Origin: Gammaproteobacteria bacterium | GTDB taxonomy: Bacteria; Pseudomonadota; Gammaproteobacteria; Xanthomonadales; Wenzhouxiangellaceae | Length of the DNA stretch: 64,000 bases | Direction of reading: 5' to 3' | Assembly: GCA_021772985.1 (NCBI GenBank) | Contig: JAJFKX010000020.1 | Span: 310,001-374,000, forward strand | In this document: positions 45,709-54,525 of the stretch, in pieces | Layout: each line of letters begins with the position of its first letter | Numbering within the stretch: the first letter of the stretch is position 1 | Notes under the pieces: generated by a model | What the model was told of the DNA's origin: nothing | The model's database searches: none | The model's input: only the letters and a program-made list of their open reading frames with translations | Translations under genes and position numbers: made by a program

Positions 45709-45801
45709 TTAAAGGGCAGGGCATTGGACTACCCGTTAATCAACACTGTTCAACTGATATTGTCTGGTCAGCAGTTCGCAGAGTTGGTGTAAAACCAGTG
45801 C

Positions 45802-47580
45802 CTAACCATTAATGCATAGCTCAGCAAAGGATTGATCGAGCACTCTGAACAGTTCCAACTGCCGGTTACCGTATGGTTGAATCAGTTGTAAATCCAGCTC
45901 AATTCGGTCGCAACCGGTAACTGTTATTACAGCTGCGCCGACCTGTTGCCGATTAGCAACCAGTGAAGGGTCTGCGCTCAGGAAAGGCAGGTTGGTGCTC
46001 AAACGAAGAGGCAACTCGATAGTCGACTGCCCGTTTTGAATCGGAGCAGACCCGCCAAACCATACTGATTCACCATCAATATTGGCCAGAATGGTTACAA
46101 ACAGGAATTGCGTTTCTCTATCGCTGCCTAACCCGGTGCTGATCTGCACACCTTGTGAATTGATATCAGGATTACCCCACAAGCCTTCCAAACGCAAGGA
46201 TACCGAAGGTGATTGTTGTACCCGGTAGATACTGTTTCTTCCGAAATTACGATCAGTGCCTATGGCATAGACAGCTTGATTGGCGGTACCTGATTGGCTG
46301 ATGAATTTGTAGACCTTTACATTGCTGGTGCGAATGCCACCTTGATCGAAATTTGCAAAAGCGACCAGTTTTTCAGTGTTCTCGATGAACAAAAAATCAT
46401 CGTTTTCCAAGTTGAACAATGAAAAATCAGCGAATGTTGTGCGGCTGCTTCCAAAAACATTGAAAGATTCACCAGTGGCATGGTAATCAGTATCAAAGCG
46501 GATCATAAAAGGTTGTGGTGGAGGTGAAGTATTGATCGCGTTACTGATCACTAACATGTACCCCATATCCGCTGTGAATCCGATGTCTAATAACCTGAAG
46601 CCGGGTTCAATCAAATCAACTATGCCGGTATTAATCAGGTTGGTTGTATCATTTTGCAGTTCAAAAATATCACCTTTCGGCAATTGGCTTTCAGCTCTTG
46701 CAACTATCAGGCGATCCTGGAACTGGTAGGTAGTCAATTGTGCTCCAGTGCTTGGCTCAGCTGGTACTGTTATTAACGTTTGTGAACCACTGCTATTAAT
46801 CTGCAATAATTGTTCGGTGATATTTTCGCTGTCCTGGTTATCATTGACTTCATATCGGCAGGTATTGCCAAGGTCAGCAACACTGTCACGATTGAATGTA
46901 TATCTTCCGGAGCCAGTCAAATCGATATTATTTACAAGGCCGTTGCTGAATTGGCCAAAAGAACGTCTGGAAGTATCTTGTATAACAAAATTATTCTCGT
47001 TCAGGACACACAAGGTACTCAGAGAAAAGCCCGTGACGTCATCACCGGTCGCCTGGTAAACCACAGCTTCCCCAGCAGCATTGACAGTTATCATGCTTGT
47101 GGTGAACCCGTCAAAGTCAGAAACTTCCAGCACCAGTAAACCGTTATCAGCATTAAACTGAGTGACAAACCTTGGATCAGGTAACAGCTCGGCTAGATCA
47201 ACCACCCGCCTGGTATTCAACACTGTTCCATCGGTAACCCACAGTTCCAAAGGCTCCTGTAGGAAATAAACCAATCCATTTGTTTCAACAATGTGCTTGA
47301 AAAGAAAGGCGCTACCCAGGTTTTCCGCCAATGTTACATTTTTGCCCAGATTGCCGCCGGTAACCATCAACGCAGGAGGGACGGTAACAATTCCAGGTGG
47401 CACTGAGGTTACTGAAACATAAAATAGCCGTTCATCTACAACAACAATATCTCCAGAATTTGTTACATTGTTGAATGTGGCAAGCTGCTCCAGCACTAAC
47501 GAAAAAGCACTGTTTGAATAGAAAAGAACAAACAACATTGCTGGAAATATGTACTTGTATTGTTTATGTATGTTAGTCAT
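45802..47580 (-). CDS. large secreted protein of unknown function
   Basis: A 592-residue protein with a signal peptide (YIFPAMLFVLFYSNSAFS) and a mature region rich in Asn, Thr, Val and beta-strand patterns. The middle resembles a repeated blade layout (LWVTDGTVLNTRRVVDLAELL, ELQNDTTNLINTG), suggesting a beta-propeller, but I recognise no family. Three cysteines lie in the middle and two near the C-terminus (GCDRIELDLQLI and FAELCING). I chose ATG 47580, which gives the signal peptide at the N-terminus. Confidence 0.65.
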   Translation of the reverse strand: MTNIHKQYKYIFPAMLFVLFYSNSAFSLVLEQLATFNNVTNSGDIVVVDERLFYVSVTSVPPGIVTVPPALMVTGGNLGKNVTLAENLGSAFLFKHIVETNGLVYFLQEPLELWVTDGTVLNTRRVVDLAELLPDPRFVTQFNADNGLLVLEVSDFDGFTTSMITVNAAGEAVVYQATGDDVTGFSLSTLCVLNENNFVIQDTSRRSFGQFSNGLVNNIDLTGSGRYTFNRDSVADLGNTCRYEVNDNQDSENITEQLLQINSSGSQTLITVPAEPSTGAQLTTYQFQDRLIVARAESQLPKGDIFELQNDTTNLINTGIVDLIEPGFRLLDIGFTADMGYMLVISNAINTSPPPQPFMIRFDTDYHATGESFNVFGSSRTTFADFSLFNLENDDFLFIENTEKLVAFANFDQGGIRTSNVKVYKFISQSGTANQAVYAIGTDRNFGRNSIYRVQQSPSVSLRLEGLWGNPDINSQGVQISTGLGSDRETQFLFVTILANIDGESVWFGGSAPIQNGQSTIELPLRLSTNLPFLSADPSLVANRQQVGAAVITVTGCDRIELDLQLIQPYGNRQLELFRVLDQSFAELCING

Positions 47581-47941
47581 ATTAAAGTGCTCTCCAAGCA
47601 ATACCCTTTGTCTGATCAAATCGATTGCAGCTGATAAGAAAGCCTAAACACTAGCTGCTCGATATAACCTTGCGAATCCATTTTTAAAAACTTTACATAC
47701 AAAAGTTTGCAGTAAATGATAGAAATAGGCAAGAAATCTAGTGTTATTAACTGTTATTACTAACTAAATCATATGGTTAGGAAGGGGGAGGGCTACACGC
47801 TGTCCTGTCCTTTTGGTTATGTTTTTGTCTTTCCCCTGCACTGGTATGGGCTAAGTATCATTGTTGTTATGTACTGTGTATCAGCTAATTGTCAAAACTA
47901 ACTTAAATAAGATTATCATTATTACTTTGTAACTATCTGAT

Positions 47942-47981
47942 AAAAAAGAGTTCCTGGTATTTAAATCTGCCCCAGGAACTC
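47942..47981 (-). terminator. rho-independent terminator of the small secreted protein gene
   Basis: A perfect 10-base stem GAGTTCCTGG (47948-47957) with CCAGGAACTC (47972-47981), followed on the minus strand by TTTTTT (complement of 47942-47947). It lies 30 bases beyond the stop of the gene at 48011-48439. Confidence 0.88.
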
Positions 47982-48010
47982 AATTATCAATATCTCCAGG
48001 AGCTTCTTAG

Positions 48011-48439
48011 TTATGGCAACTCAACGCATCCAAGACGCCCGAAACATTCATGCACGTTTGGAAACGGGGATGACAAAGTTGTTCTGATCAGCGTGCCACC
48101 ACCTGAAGTAGTGTTGGTGCCGCACACGTCATCCATATACCGTGCCAGTCTATGACCAGTAAAACTCGGCGGTGAATCGACGTATTCCAGTTCATACTCA
48201 GCCGGGCTACACCAACCGGTATTGCCGGGTGTTCCCTTAATATTTGAACCGGATATGGCCTCAGGCGAAGTCATTCGTTTTGCTGCCAAAGCGGCATAAA
48301 ACACATCAAGCATTCCGGCTTCTTGTAATGCCGCTTCTAACTTGGTGAGCTCATTTCCGCTGGTCGTTTCATCCGCAGCCAATGCCACGTTGAATACAGC
48401 CATTGAAAACAAAACCAGTATCACAATAGTCTTTCGCAT
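48011..48439 (-). CDS. small secreted cysteine-containing protein
   Basis: A 142-residue protein with a clear signal peptide ending near NVALAA. The mature part starts acidic and helical, then holds four cysteines (GWCSPAEYE, DDVCGTNT, HECFGRLGC) and several Gly-Thr-Ser runs, so disulphides are likely. I recognise no family. ATG 48439 follows GGAGAGAAAAA, far better than the earlier codon at 48463. Monocistronic, with a strong terminator. Confidence 0.72.
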   Translation of the reverse strand: MRKTIVILVLFSMAVFNVALAADETTSGNELTKLEAALQEAGMLDVFYAALAAKRMTSPEAISGSNIKGTPGNTGWCSPAEYELEYVDSPPSFTGHRLARYMDDVCGTNTTSGGGTLIRTTLSSPFPNVHECFGRLGCVELP

Positions 48440-48859
48440 TTTTTCTCTCCATGAATTGTGCACGTCCTAATTAATGTGCGTTTCGATTATAAAAGATTAG
48501 ATAGGCGTTGCTGTGAACAGCCGGAACATCTTGGGTTTGGTTTTTTTATTTGTTGTTGTGCGGTATCTGTATAACTGATGAAGCTATTGATATTGCATTG
48601 AATCGGTTTTGCCAGGTAGCTCAGGTTGACTCTGATTACATGAGGGGACTGCCATTTAACCAATAACTTACTACAGCTAGATAAATTATAACACTTCGTA
48701 TAATGTATATTATGTAAAATGTTATTATTGTAATGCCAATAAGGTTACGTAAATACGACGTAGGCAAACCATTAACCTATTTGCAGCATCTAAGCTCAGT
48801 GTGGGTAAGTTTTGAATGCAAAGACTTATCCAAGTGCTTAATAATTAAGGAAGCTAATA
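48440..48859. other. intergenic region with AT-rich promoter and repeat
   Basis: About 420 bases, AT-rich around 48660-48735, holding the divergent promoters of the small secreted protein and the amidase lipoprotein. Its right part (48763-48850) is homologous to 50526-50612. A plus-strand frame at 48733-48957 crosses the repeat and runs into the amidase gene; I do not accept it as a gene. Confidence 0.5.
48763..48850 (+). repeat. leader repeat, copy A, before the amidase gene
   Basis: Shares GGCAAACC, then GCAGCATCTAAGCT and GTAAGTTT in the same order and spacing with 50526-50612, roughly 70 percent alike over 88 bases. Each copy lies between the preceding sequence and the start of a plus-strand gene for a secreted or lipid-anchored hydrolase (amidase here, serine hydrolase in copy B). 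Confidence 0.6.
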
Positions 48860-50488
48860 ATGATTTCACGTATAGCGATTTGCCTGCTAGGTTTTCTTTC
48901 TGCATGTTCAAGCGTAAGTCATGTAAAACAATTGCCGGAGCAAACTGCGGCGACTGATATGAGCGTTGTTGAACTAGCTGCGGCTATTCGAGCTGGTGAT
49001 ATAACAGCAGAAGCTTCAGTAGCTGCATACCTGGCACGAATAGCAGCATATGACCGCCAAGGACCAATGATCCAAAGCATTCTAAGTTTGAATCCAAAAG
49101 CCCTGGATGAAGCACGAATATTGGACGAAGAAGCCAGCGCAAACCGTTTCCGTGGTGTTTTGCATGGAGTGCCGGTGCTGATCAAAGACAATATTGAAAC
49201 CAGGGAGCTGCCTACTACAGCTGGCTCACTGGCGCTTATCCAGAACAATACTGGCCGCGATGCCCCGATCATTGCGCGTTTACGTGAGCAAGGCGCCATT
49301 ATTCTGGGCAAAACCAATCTATCTGAATGGGCAAATTTCAGATCGAATAGAGCAATCGCTGGTTGGAGCGGCGTAGGCGGGCAAACCCGTAATCCACATA
49401 GTCTGGACCGTTCACCATGTGGTTCATCTGCAGGATCAGCCGCTGCAGTAGCAGCTATGTTTGCTCCGTTGGCAATTGGTACGGAAACCAACGGTTCAAT
49501 TACCTGCCCTGCTTCGATGAACGGTGTTATCGGCTTTAAACCGACTGTAGGTCTGTTATCGCGCACGCATATTGTGCCGATTTCCTATACCCAGGACTCA
49601 GCTGGGCCGATAACACGAACAGTACGCGACGCTGCGTTGCTGTTAACCGTAATGGCCGGCAGTGACCCGGCTGATCCAGCAACAGTCCAGGCTGATCAGA
49701 AACGGCACAATTATTTGGATGCCTTAAATAAAGGCGTGGCCGGTATGCGGATTGGTGTGTTCAGGTGGGCGGAAGGAAACAATGCTGCGGTTTCATCTGC
49801 GTTCAGTCAGGCGTTGAGCATATTAGCCGCAGAGGGTGCAACCCTGGTTGAAATTGCTGAGTTCTCCCCTGCCCCGGTCATGTGGAGCGGTGGTGAGTTG
49901 CTATTGCAGACTGAATTCAAGCATATGCTTAATGATTACCTCGGTAATACCGCTGCTGAGGTGAATGTTCGCACTCTCGACGATTTGATTGCGTTCAATG
50001 ATCGGCATGCAGATCGCGAACTTGCGTTGTTTGATCAATCGATTCTTGTAGCTTCCCAACAAGCCAAACAGATTGATGACCCTGATCACGTCGCGACGGT
50101 ACAAGCTATTCGGCAAGCCTCTCGTGCAGATGGTATTGACCATTTACTCAGTGAGTATGATGTCGCAGTACTGGTGATGCCGACTTCGCCGCCTGCTTCT
50201 CCAATTGATGTTGCTTTTACCACCCGATATGCAGGCGCGCCTTTGGGTGCTGGCTGGTTATCTGCAATGGCTGGTTATCCAATTATTACAGTGCCGATGG
50301 GTGAACACCTTGGTCTTCCCTTAGGGTTGGCAATTATGGGCACAGCTTGGGATGATGATACTGTGCTGGCGGTAGCGCATGCTTATGAATCTGCTGCCGA
50401 TAATCAACTTCAACCGCCACCCTTTGCAGATGGGCCATTTGCGATGCCGGCTACTGCTGCAGATATGCGGCCTTACCAGGGGCAATAA
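48860..50488 (+). CDS. amidase signature family lipoprotein
   Basis: A 542-residue amidase anchored as a lipoprotein (lipobox FLSAC, Cys16). The catalytic triad is readable: Lys109 in GVPVLIKDN, the cis-Ser at about 189 in [11 protein letters not shown], and the nucleophile Ser213 in [10 protein letters not shown]. Such secreted amidases cleave amides or peptides of unknown kind. It follows AAGGAAGCTAATA. It lies in a run of accessory hydrolase genes. Confidence 0.9.
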   Translation: MISRIAICLLGFLSACSSVSHVKQLPEQTAATDMSVVELAAAIRAGDITAEASVAAYLARIAAYDRQGPMIQSILSLNPKALDEARILDEEASANRFRGVLHGVPVLIKDNIETRELPTTAGSLALIQNNTGRDAPIIARLREQGAIILGKTNLSEWANFRSNRAIAGWSGVGGQTRNPHSLDRSPCGSSAGSAAAVAAMFAPLAIGTETNGSITCPASMNGVIGFKPTVGLLSRTHIVPISYTQDSAGPITRTVRDAALLLTVMAGSDPADPATVQADQKRHNYLDALNKGVAGMRIGVFRWAEGNNAAVSSAFSQALSILAAEGATLVEIAEFSPAPVMWSGGELLLQTEFKHMLNDYLGNTAAEVNVRTLDDLIAFNDRHADRELALFDQSILVASQQAKQIDDPDHVATVQAIRQASRADGIDHLLSEYDVAVLVMPTSPPASPIDVAFTTRYAGAPLGAGWLSAMAGYPIITVPMGEHLGLPLGLAIMGTAWDDDTVLAVAHAYESAADNQLQPPPFADGPFAMPATAADMRPYQGQ

Positions 50489-50490
50489 AA

Positions 50491-50504
50491 TTATGGGTGT
50501 CTGG
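50491..50504 (+). repeat. 14-bp direct repeat, first copy
   Basis: TTATGGGTGTCTGG occurs here, 3 bases after the amidase stop, and again at 52566-52579, just after the dinB remnant. The two copies bracket the serine hydrolase gene. Starting inside this copy, GGACTTGCTTAGATG (50503-50517) can pair imperfectly with GCATCTAAGCTAAGTCC (50549-50565), a large hairpin. Confidence 0.55.
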
Positions 50505-50525
50505 ACTTGCTTAGATGTGATGCTG

Positions 50526-50612
50526 GGCAAACCTTTGATCTGTATGCAGCATCTAAGCTAAGTCCATGTAAGTTTCGATGAGAAAACTTTTCTAAGTACA
50601 TGATAATTATGA
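50526..50612 (+). repeat. leader repeat, copy B, before the serine hydrolase gene
   Basis: Homologous to copy A at 48763-48850. This copy also carries the right arm of the hairpin described at 50503-50565. It may be a shared regulatory leader or the relic of a duplicated sequence. Confidence 0.6.
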
Positions 50613-50657
50613 AATATATGCCTTGGACGGGATTTATGAATTGATGGCGATAACAAA

Positions 50658-52112
50658 ATGAACCAAACACTGACACGGCTATTCGCCCTGTTCTTTTTTC
50701 TGAGTACCTACTCGGCTCAAAATAGCCTAATCGCTGCTCCTCTGAAGGTCGCTTCTAAGAATCAATATGCTCACACGTCAGAGCATGATGAAGAACAGTC
50801 TGCTCTTGCCATACGGGTCGATTCACTTCTGAACGAATATTTCCCTTCAGAGAATGCTCCCGGTGCAGCCATTATGATCGTAAAGGACGGGTCGGTTCTG
50901 TATAAAAAAAGCATAGGTAAGGCGAATTTGGAGCTGGATACTGATATTCATCATGGCAGTTTATTTCGGATCGGCTCCAATACTAAGCCGTTCACTGCTA
51001 TGGCTATCCTGAAACTAGCCGAAGATGGCCAGATATCACTTCAAGATGACATCACAAGGTATATTAGCGATTATCCGACGGATGGACATACGATAACGAT
51101 CGAACATCTTTTGACACATACTTCGGGTATCAGGAATTTTACCTCGGTTGACGGGTTTTCCCAGGCTCAAACAAAAAATTACAGCCCTGAAGATTTTATC
51201 GACTTCTTTAAACATCAACCGATGGATTTTCCGCCCGGCTCCCAATATCGCTATAGCAATTCCGGGTATTTCCTACTTGGATATATCATTGAAAAAGTCA
51301 CCAAGCAGTCTTACGCGCGCTATTTGAAGAGTACCTTTTTCACACCGCTTGGAATGAACAATACAACTTACGACAATCCCCGCCGTATCATTAAAAACCG
51401 AACTTCTGGGTATGTTCCTGATGAGGGCTATTTTCTAAACGGCAAACATATAAGTATGACCGTTCCTTACTCTGCAGGGGCCTTGCTCTCAACTACTGAA
51501 GATCTAACGATTTGGTACCAAGCAGTAATGGATGGGGAAGTCGTAAGCCAGGCGTCTCTGAAAAAGGCTTTGACCCCATACAAGCTCAATGATGGAACAT
51601 CGACTTGCTGTGGTTACGCTTGGTTCTTGGGAAACCTTCTCGGTTCTCCAATAATTGGTCATACTGGCGGGATCACGGGATATTACAGTACATTGGTGTA
51701 TCTGCCTCAAGATGAGGTCTTTGTCGTCGGTTTGACAAACTGTAATTGGCAAAATATTGATTTCGAAAACTTGTCAACAAAATTAGCAGCTCTGGCAATT
51801 GAAAAACCATATTTTGAACCGAAAAAAAAGGATATCAATGCCGCGTTTTATGCCGGGACGTATACTTCACCAACTGGAGATAATATAACGCTAATCGTTG
51901 AAAATGATGAGCTATTCCTGGTAGGAAGAAATGAAAGCAAATGGATCTTATTCGAGGCGAACAATGACACATTCTACAATGAGATAGATTTTACGACCTT
52001 TCGATTTGTTAGAAACAGCAAGGGTCAAATTGTATCGCTCTCATCTTTGAGGCACGCTGAGCCGGTTCAATACCATCGAAAAATTGAACTGACGCGCAGT
52101 CAGCAGCAGTGA
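50658..52112 (+). CDS. secreted serine hydrolase (class C beta-lactamase-like)
   Basis: A 484-residue penicillin-binding protein-like serine hydrolase with a signal peptide. The motifs are SNTK at 107-110 (nucleophile Ser107), YSNSGYFLLG around 200 (YxN), and HTGG around 344 in GHTGGITGYYS. The C-terminal 100 residues form a beta-rich appendix. Such proteins act as esterases, peptidases or transpeptidase-like enzymes; beta-lactamase activity is not implied. Flanked by repeats, in the accessory run. Confidence 0.87.
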   Translation: MNQTLTRLFALFFFLSTYSAQNSLIAAPLKVASKNQYAHTSEHDEEQSALAIRVDSLLNEYFPSENAPGAAIMIVKDGSVLYKKSIGKANLELDTDIHHGSLFRIGSNTKPFTAMAILKLAEDGQISLQDDITRYISDYPTDGHTITIEHLLTHTSGIRNFTSVDGFSQAQTKNYSPEDFIDFFKHQPMDFPPGSQYRYSNSGYFLLGYIIEKVTKQSYARYLKSTFFTPLGMNNTTYDNPRRIIKNRTSGYVPDEGYFLNGKHISMTVPYSAGALLSTTEDLTIWYQAVMDGEVVSQASLKKALTPYKLNDGTSTCCGYAWFLGNLLGSPIIGHTGGITGYYSTLVYLPQDEVFVVGLTNCNWQNIDFENLSTKLAALAIEKPYFEPKKKDINAAFYAGTYTSPTGDNITLIVENDELFLVGRNESKWILFEANNDTFYNEIDFTTFRFVRNSKGQIVSLSSLRHAEPVQYHRKIELTRSQQQ

Positions 52113-52148
52113 GCAAGTATTTTCCTCGTAATCCACAAGGAGGAAATC

Positions 52149-52256
52149 ATGATCAAACCGACAGCAACAAGGGATGAGCTGATCAAAGCTCATCACCAGG
52201 ATTCACCGCTTGGGTTAAATTTCCAAAAAAATATGTATGAAGCCAGAAAATCTTGA
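52149..52256 (+). CDS. short reading frame with strong ribosome binding site, possible gene fragment
   Basis: A 35-codon frame preceded by AAGGAGGAAATC. It reads TRDELIKAHHQDSPLGLN and stops after NMYEARKS. Another frame begins at 52597 with MYEAANKVGEPVDWLSLIEG. The shared MYEA suggests that one small gene may have been broken by the intervening 340 bases, which contain the dinB remnant. I do not recognise either half. Confidence 0.35.
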   Translation: MIKPTATRDELIKAHHQDSPLGLNFQKNMYEARKS

Positions 52257-52463
52257 GCATTTCTAATTGCTGATTATCAATTAATCTTGGATTGGGAATA
52301 GTCATAGTTAAAACCAATTTTAAATTACTAAATCCAGTTATTAGTTTTATTTTATATAGTTATAATAGAGTTATCAGCTAATACTAGAAGTTACTTGAAT
52401 GGTTTTTATACGCTTGAGATGCCTTGAGCGCCCATCAATTGTGGTTCTATGACCAATCGCCAT

Positions 52464-52556
52464 GCAGGCGCAATAACATTCGGCATATCTGAACGGTTCA
52501 ACATTGGACCAGGCGCAACCGTGAACTCGCCAAACCGCTCGCAAATAGTATCCACA
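52464..52556 (-). pseudogene. dinB 3'-end remnant
   Basis: Read on the minus strand it encodes ICERFGEFTVAPGPMLNRS and on to DMPNVIAPAW, as at the C-terminus of intact dinB. Bases 52467-52556 match 54563-54652 without gaps at 81 of 90 positions, most differences being silent. After the match the frame diverges. It lies beyond the Kef antiporter gene, so that gene is bracketed by two dinB ends. Confidence 0.88.
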
Positions 52557-52671
52557 AAATTGAAGTTATGGGTGTCTGGGTTCATTATCGAATACCATGT
52601 ACGAAGCAGCTAATAAAGTCGGTGAACCAGTCGATTGGTTGTCGTTGATTGAAGGGCTTTGGGCTTTTCGT

Positions 52672-54297
52672 TCATGTCGTTTGATCGCTCACCAAGACCG
52701 TTTTCGGTATTTGGGCAATAACGTGCGACGCGAATCCACCGCCGGCTTCCGCGTAAATATTAAACACCGTAGATGCGCCTGCCTGCTCGAGTGCTTTTAC
52801 CTCGTCAGGGAATTTTGCAGTCGCCGCAATTCTTCCGGCAAACGAGGCCGCCTTGAGTTCACCAAGAACGGCCAGGTTTGTGGTGAGTTTTGGCAGGGCC
52901 AGCATCACTAGTTCCAGCGTGTGCGGCGCTTGGATACGATCCCAAAAATCAGGATCGCTTGGGTCACCGAGCAGTACCCGGCGACCGGTAGCCTGCTGGT
53001 TTCTGGCGGTGACCGGATCGATGTCGACCCCGACGACAGTCTCACCCTGCAAGTCGCGCATCTTGTCGTAAGCGCTGGCACCAACCCCACCCATGCCGAT
53101 TATTACGATCGTAGCGCCTTCGATATCGTGCAACCGTTCATCGGCAAGGCGTTCGGACGTCTGCAGCCGCTGCCAGATCGGCCGGTACCGAGTATAGAGC
53201 TGATGGCTGATCGCATTCAACCCGGACGCGATGGCAAAAGACAACGACAGCGCGACAGCAATGACAATTAGCCACTGATTCGCAATCCAGCCATTGGCCA
53301 CGCTGATGGCGGCAACGATCAAGCCAAATTCGCTGAAATTGGTCAGGTTCGCCGAGGCGAGTAACGAGGTACGCGCACGCAGTTTGAAACGCGTCAGCAG
53401 GCCCAAAAAAAGTGCGGATTTGAAGAACACCACCGGTGTGATCAACACGCCAATTACGAGCGTCTCCAGTGTCAGTTGACCAGACATGCCAATGGAAAGA
53501 AAGAAGCCGAGCAGAAATAGATCCTTAAAGCCCAGCATTGTTTTGGCCATCTCTTCGGCTTTGGGGTGGCTGGCAATAAGTACCCCTAACACGAGCGCGC
53601 CCAGGTCACCTTTTAGCCCGAGCAGTTCGAAGACTTCGGCACCACCCAAGGCCAGCAGAAAGCCATAAAGCACCAGCAATTCGCCATGACCCACGCGCTG
53701 TAACAACTGATGCAACACCGGTCGCAGTGGAATCAGGAGGATGATCGATAGTGCCCAAAAAGACGGCCATTTCCCGATGGAGACTGCTAGAAAAATGACC
53801 GCCGCGACATCCTGCATGATGAGGATGCCGATGGCGATCCGGCCGTGCAGCGAAGTCATTTCGCCTTTATCCTCGAGTACTTTGACGACAAACACCGTAC
53901 TGGAAAAACTCAACGCAAACGCGATCAGCAGTGAGCGCTGAAGATCCAGGCCAGAGATAAAGGGCGTCCCGGCCAGCGCCAGGCCATAGATCGTGAACCC
54001 GAGCACCACAACGACAATTGAGGTATGTAAGCCGGTAACGGCCCACACTTGGGGTCGGGCGAGTGTACGAAGGTTAAGTTTCAGGCCGACGGTAAACAAC
54101 AACAAAGTGATGCCCAGATCCGAAAGCTTCTCGAGAGTCTCGCCGCTGGCGATTCCCTGTGCATTGAGGACAAAACCGGCTGCAAGAAATCCAACCAGCG
54201 GTGGGAGTTTCATCGACCTGGACAAAAGGCCCAGGGCGAAGGCCAGTGAAATCCACGCGACGTCGCCTAGGGCAATGGCGACCCATTCAAAATCCAT
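52672..54297 (-). CDS. Kef-type CPA2 monovalent cation:proton antiporter
   Basis: A 541-residue protein. Residues 1-380 form the membrane domain with about 12 helices, including IGILIMQDVAAVIFLAV (the QD motif) and FALSFSSTVFVVKVLEDKG. Then follows a TrkA-N/RCK nucleotide-binding domain from about 405 (ATIVIIGMGGVGASAYDKM and VVGVDIDP). It likely moves K+ or Na+ against H+. I chose ATG 54297. The gene is visibly richer in GC than its neighbours (37 of 60 bases in 53041-53100 against 31 of 60 in 55081-55140), consistent with transfer. Confidence 0.88.
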   Translation of the reverse strand: MDFEWVAIALGDVAWISLAFALGLLSRSMKLPPLVGFLAAGFVLNAQGIASGETLEKLSDLGITLLLFTVGLKLNLRTLARPQVWAVTGLHTSIVVVVLGFTIYGLALAGTPFISGLDLQRSLLIAFALSFSSTVFVVKVLEDKGEMTSLHGRIAIGILIMQDVAAVIFLAVSIGKWPSFWALSIILLIPLRPVLHQLLQRVGHGELLVLYGFLLALGGAEVFELLGLKGDLGALVLGVLIASHPKAEEMAKTMLGFKDLFLLGFFLSIGMSGQLTLETLVIGVLITPVVFFKSALFLGLLTRFKLRARTSLLASANLTNFSEFGLIVAAISVANGWIANQWLIVIAVALSLSFAIASGLNAISHQLYTRYRPIWQRLQTSERLADERLHDIEGATIVIIGMGGVGASAYDKMRDLQGETVVGVDIDPVTARNQQATGRRVLLGDPSDPDFWDRIQAPHTLELVMLALPKLTTNLAVLGELKAASFAGRIAATAKFPDEVKALEQAGASTVFNIYAEAGGGFASHVIAQIPKTVLVSDQTT

Positions 54298-54525
54298 GCG
54301 ATCAGGTTTGGGGCATGACGACTGGGATATTCGCTCGATGCAACGCGTGCAATGCATTCGCACATTTTGGCCGATCTGCTACCGGCACTAAGATCACGTG
54401 CATACCGATTTCTCCTTGGGTCGATTGTTAACGCTATTTGTCGACATTGCTCACGCTTCCAACGTTACCGGGCTAATAAACCCGGCCGACTGTCATAATT
54501 GCAAAAGGACATTACTATTAAACCA

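Noticed and set aside
48733-48957. A 74-codon frame across the leader repeat before the amidase.
   Set aside because: It overlaps the start of the amidase gene, has no ribosome binding site, and its homologous copy at 50526 is interrupted by stops.
50488-50620. The hairpin after the amidase gene as an integron attC site.
   Set aside because: The conserved RYYYAAC and GTTRRRY core boxes are missing, and no integrase or cassette array is present.
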